From Pseudomonadota bacterium (lineage in GTDB: Bacteria; Pseudomonadota; Alphaproteobacteria; Rhizobiales; Xanthobacteraceae): a stretch of 64,000 nucleotides of DNA. The notes beneath the pieces are model-generated. The model was given only the letters and a program-made list of their open reading frames with translations, had not been told where the DNA came from and did not search any database. Made by a program: the position numbers and the translations under genes. Below are positions 62,734-64,000 of this stretch, piece by piece (within the stretch, counting starts at the first letter, position 1; every line of letters starts with the position of its first letter). The DNA is taken from the NCBI GenBank assembly GCA_023388935.1, contig JAEWFG010000006.1, positions 11,202-75,201 of the forward strand, written 5' to 3'.

Positions 62734-63798
62734 ATGACATCTTCTCAACTGCCGGCGGTCGCTGAGCCCGGTTACCTGACGGCTGCGTTGCGCAAGGCCG
62801 GCGCCTTGGACGCCGGCGCGGTGCGAGAGGTGAAGGTGCTTCATGAGCGCGACACCGTCGTGTCGCACATCACCCGGCTCGGCCTGCGCTATGTCGGGGA
62901 ATCCGCCGGCGCTCCGCAATCGCTGATCCTCAAGAAGCCGCACGCCGATTTTGCCGAGACGCTGGCGGTCGGTGGCCGCCGCGAAGTGACCTTCTACGCA
63001 CAGCTTGCGCCAAGGATGCCGCCGGGACTCGTGCCGCGCTGCTTCGACGGGCATTTCGACGAGGAGAGCCCCGCCTGGTATCTCCTGCTCGAGGATCTCA
63101 CCGACAGCCACGAGATCGCGACCCAATGGCCGCTGCCGCCGTCGCGCGATCAGGCGATCGCGGTCGTCACGACCCTCGCACGCTGGCATGCGGCATGGTG
63201 GGACCATCGCGGTCTCGGCGACACCGTCGGCACCTGGGCGACCGCCGAGGACAGCGCGTTGCATATGGAGACCTTCGCCGGTCATTACGACCGCTTTGCC
63301 GATCTCCTCGGTGATCGCCTCAGCGAGGAGCGGCGCAGTCTCTATCGTCGCCTCATCGATCGGTCGGCTCGACTGTCCGGGCGCTACCATTCACGCCGCC
63401 ATCTCAGCATCACCCACGGCGACGCCCATACCTGGAACTTCCTGCTGCCGCGCGCCGGCGTCGCAGATACCGTGCGCATTTTCGATTTCGACCTGTGGGG
63501 CATCAATGTGCCGACCAACGACCTCGCCTACATGATGGCGATGCAATGGTATCCCGAACGTCGCCAAGCGCTCGAACGCCCGCTGCTGAATCTCTACCAC
63601 GACACATTGATCGAAAGCGGCATCACGGGCTACACGCGCGGCGCGCTCGATCGCGACTACCGCTGGTCGGTGCTCTGGCAGATCACGAGGCCGGTCTGGC
63701 AGTGGAGCATCAACATCCCGCCATTGGTCTGGTGGAATAATCTCGAGCGGGTGATGATGGCTGTCGAGGATCTGGGCTGCGAGGAGCTGTTGGGGTAG
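62734..63798 (+). CDS. APH-family phosphotransferase (ecdysteroid/choline-kinase-like)
   Basis: A kinase-fold protein of 354 residues (363 from the ATG at 62707; both starts lack a clear site). The catalytic loop is ITHGDAHTWNFLL and the metal Asp is in IFDFDLWG; LLLEDLTDSHE lies in the hinge region. These are hallmarks of aminoglycoside/choline-kinase-like phosphotransferases. It lies 90 bp after pcaG on the same strand and may share its transcript. Phosphorylation of a small alcohol is expected; the substrate is unknown. Confidence 0.82.
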   Translation: MTSSQLPAVAEPGYLTAALRKAGALDAGAVREVKVLHERDTVVSHITRLGLRYVGESAGAPQSLILKKPHADFAETLAVGGRREVTFYAQLAPRMPPGLVPRCFDGHFDEESPAWYLLLEDLTDSHEIATQWPLPPSRDQAIAVVTTLARWHAAWWDHRGLGDTVGTWATAEDSALHMETFAGHYDRFADLLGDRLSEERRSLYRRLIDRSARLSGRYHSRRHLSITHGDAHTWNFLLPRAGVADTVRIFDFDLWGINVPTNDLAYMMAMQWYPERRQALERPLLNLYHDTLIESGITGYTRGALDRDYRWSVLWQITRPVWQWSINIPPLVWWNNLERVMMAVEDLGCEELLG

Positions 63799-63807
63799 AG
63801 CTCCCTT

Positions 63808-63933
63808 GTCCCGGGCGCGGTGCAGCGTGTAACGCTGCTCCGCAGAACCGGGACCCATTTTGTCGCGCCGCTGAGACTGGGCCCCGGCTCAGCAGCGCAT
63901 CACTTGCGTGCTGCGCTGCGTCCGGGGCACGAA
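63808..63933. repeat. palindromic repeat, GTCCCGGGCGC / GCGTCCGGGGCACGA family
   Basis: GTCCCGGGCGCGGTGCAGCG at the left and CTGCGTCCGGGGCACGA at the right, with CGCAGAACCGGGACCCA and GGGCCCCGGCTCAGCAGC inside. Same family as 22921 and 34998. Confidence 0.75.
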
Positions 63934-63942
63934 ACTGACCTG

Positions 63943-64000
63943 TTACTCCATCACCGCATGTTCCGGCCCCGCCGCCTGTTTGCGGAGCACGGCCTTGGTC
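63943..64000 (-). CDS. partial gene: C-terminus at the window edge
   Basis: The last 18 codons read TKAVLRKQAAGPEHAVME and end in TAA at 63943-63945. Only the end of a gene entering from outside the window is visible, so no function can be given. Confidence 0.4.
   Translation of the reverse strand, partial: TKAVLRKQAAGPEHAVME

Noticed and set aside
61897..63390. 497-codon minus-strand frame
   Set aside because: Shadow of pcaG and the kinase gene; low-complexity product.

Overview
The window is GC-rich alphaproteobacterial chromosome and most resembles Bradyrhizobium or a close relative in the Nitrobacteraceae. Evidence for this is the RegSR/ActSR redox pair, an MmcB-type repair protein, an intracellular PHB depolymerase, many Liv-type and sulfonate-type ABC transporters, several PAS/GGDEF/EAL proteins, and families of palindromic repeats in the intergenic spaces. 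No phage, plasmid, integrase, transposase or CRISPR array was seen.

Layout. 1-2115: a small DUF3311-type membrane protein and a sodium:solute symporter. 2116-8173: an accessory-looking segment with a gene-poor 1 kb stretch, a 1573-residue DUF4011/superfamily-1 helicase with a C-terminal Vsr-like nuclease (candidate single-gene phage defence), then tRNA-Arg(CCG), whose 3' end faces the helicase. 8187-11635: a frameshifted GGDEF remnant and a large Cache-PAS-GGDEF-EAL protein. 11815-18600: a co-directional unit of a PAS/sigma-54 activator, a periplasmic binding protein and overlapping livGFHM. 18868-21890: a second GGDEF-EAL protein and an HWE-type histidine kinase. 22070-28730: SDR, cytochrome P450, flavin monooxygenase, MFS exporter and a PHB-depolymerase-like esterase. 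28928-34987: an HxlR regulator divergent from a small protein, an MBL-fold hydrolase, two convergent GH13 enzymes and mmcB. 35183-41501: RegSR, a two-gene ABC exporter, phaZ and a YgjP-type metalloprotease. 41828-48269: a class A penicillin-binding protein, a frameshifted DUF1330 gene, two tandem paralogous binding proteins and ogt. 48412-55878: glnD, an ssu-like transporter, an OsmC protein and a membrane protein. 55996-64000: mutS and an aromatic ring-cleavage cluster (pcaF, an intradiol dioxygenase, pcaHG, an APH-like kinase).

How the parts fit. Most genes are core metabolism: amino acid, sulfonate and aromatic uptake or catabolism, carbon storage, nitrogen and redox signalling, and DNA repair. 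The least ordinary part is the helicase-nuclease gene beside the tRNA. The intergenic spaces carry at least six families of imperfect palindromic repeats. One copy sits between two ABC genes and preserves translational coupling through a 38-codon mini-ORF. Another splits the ssu-like operon.
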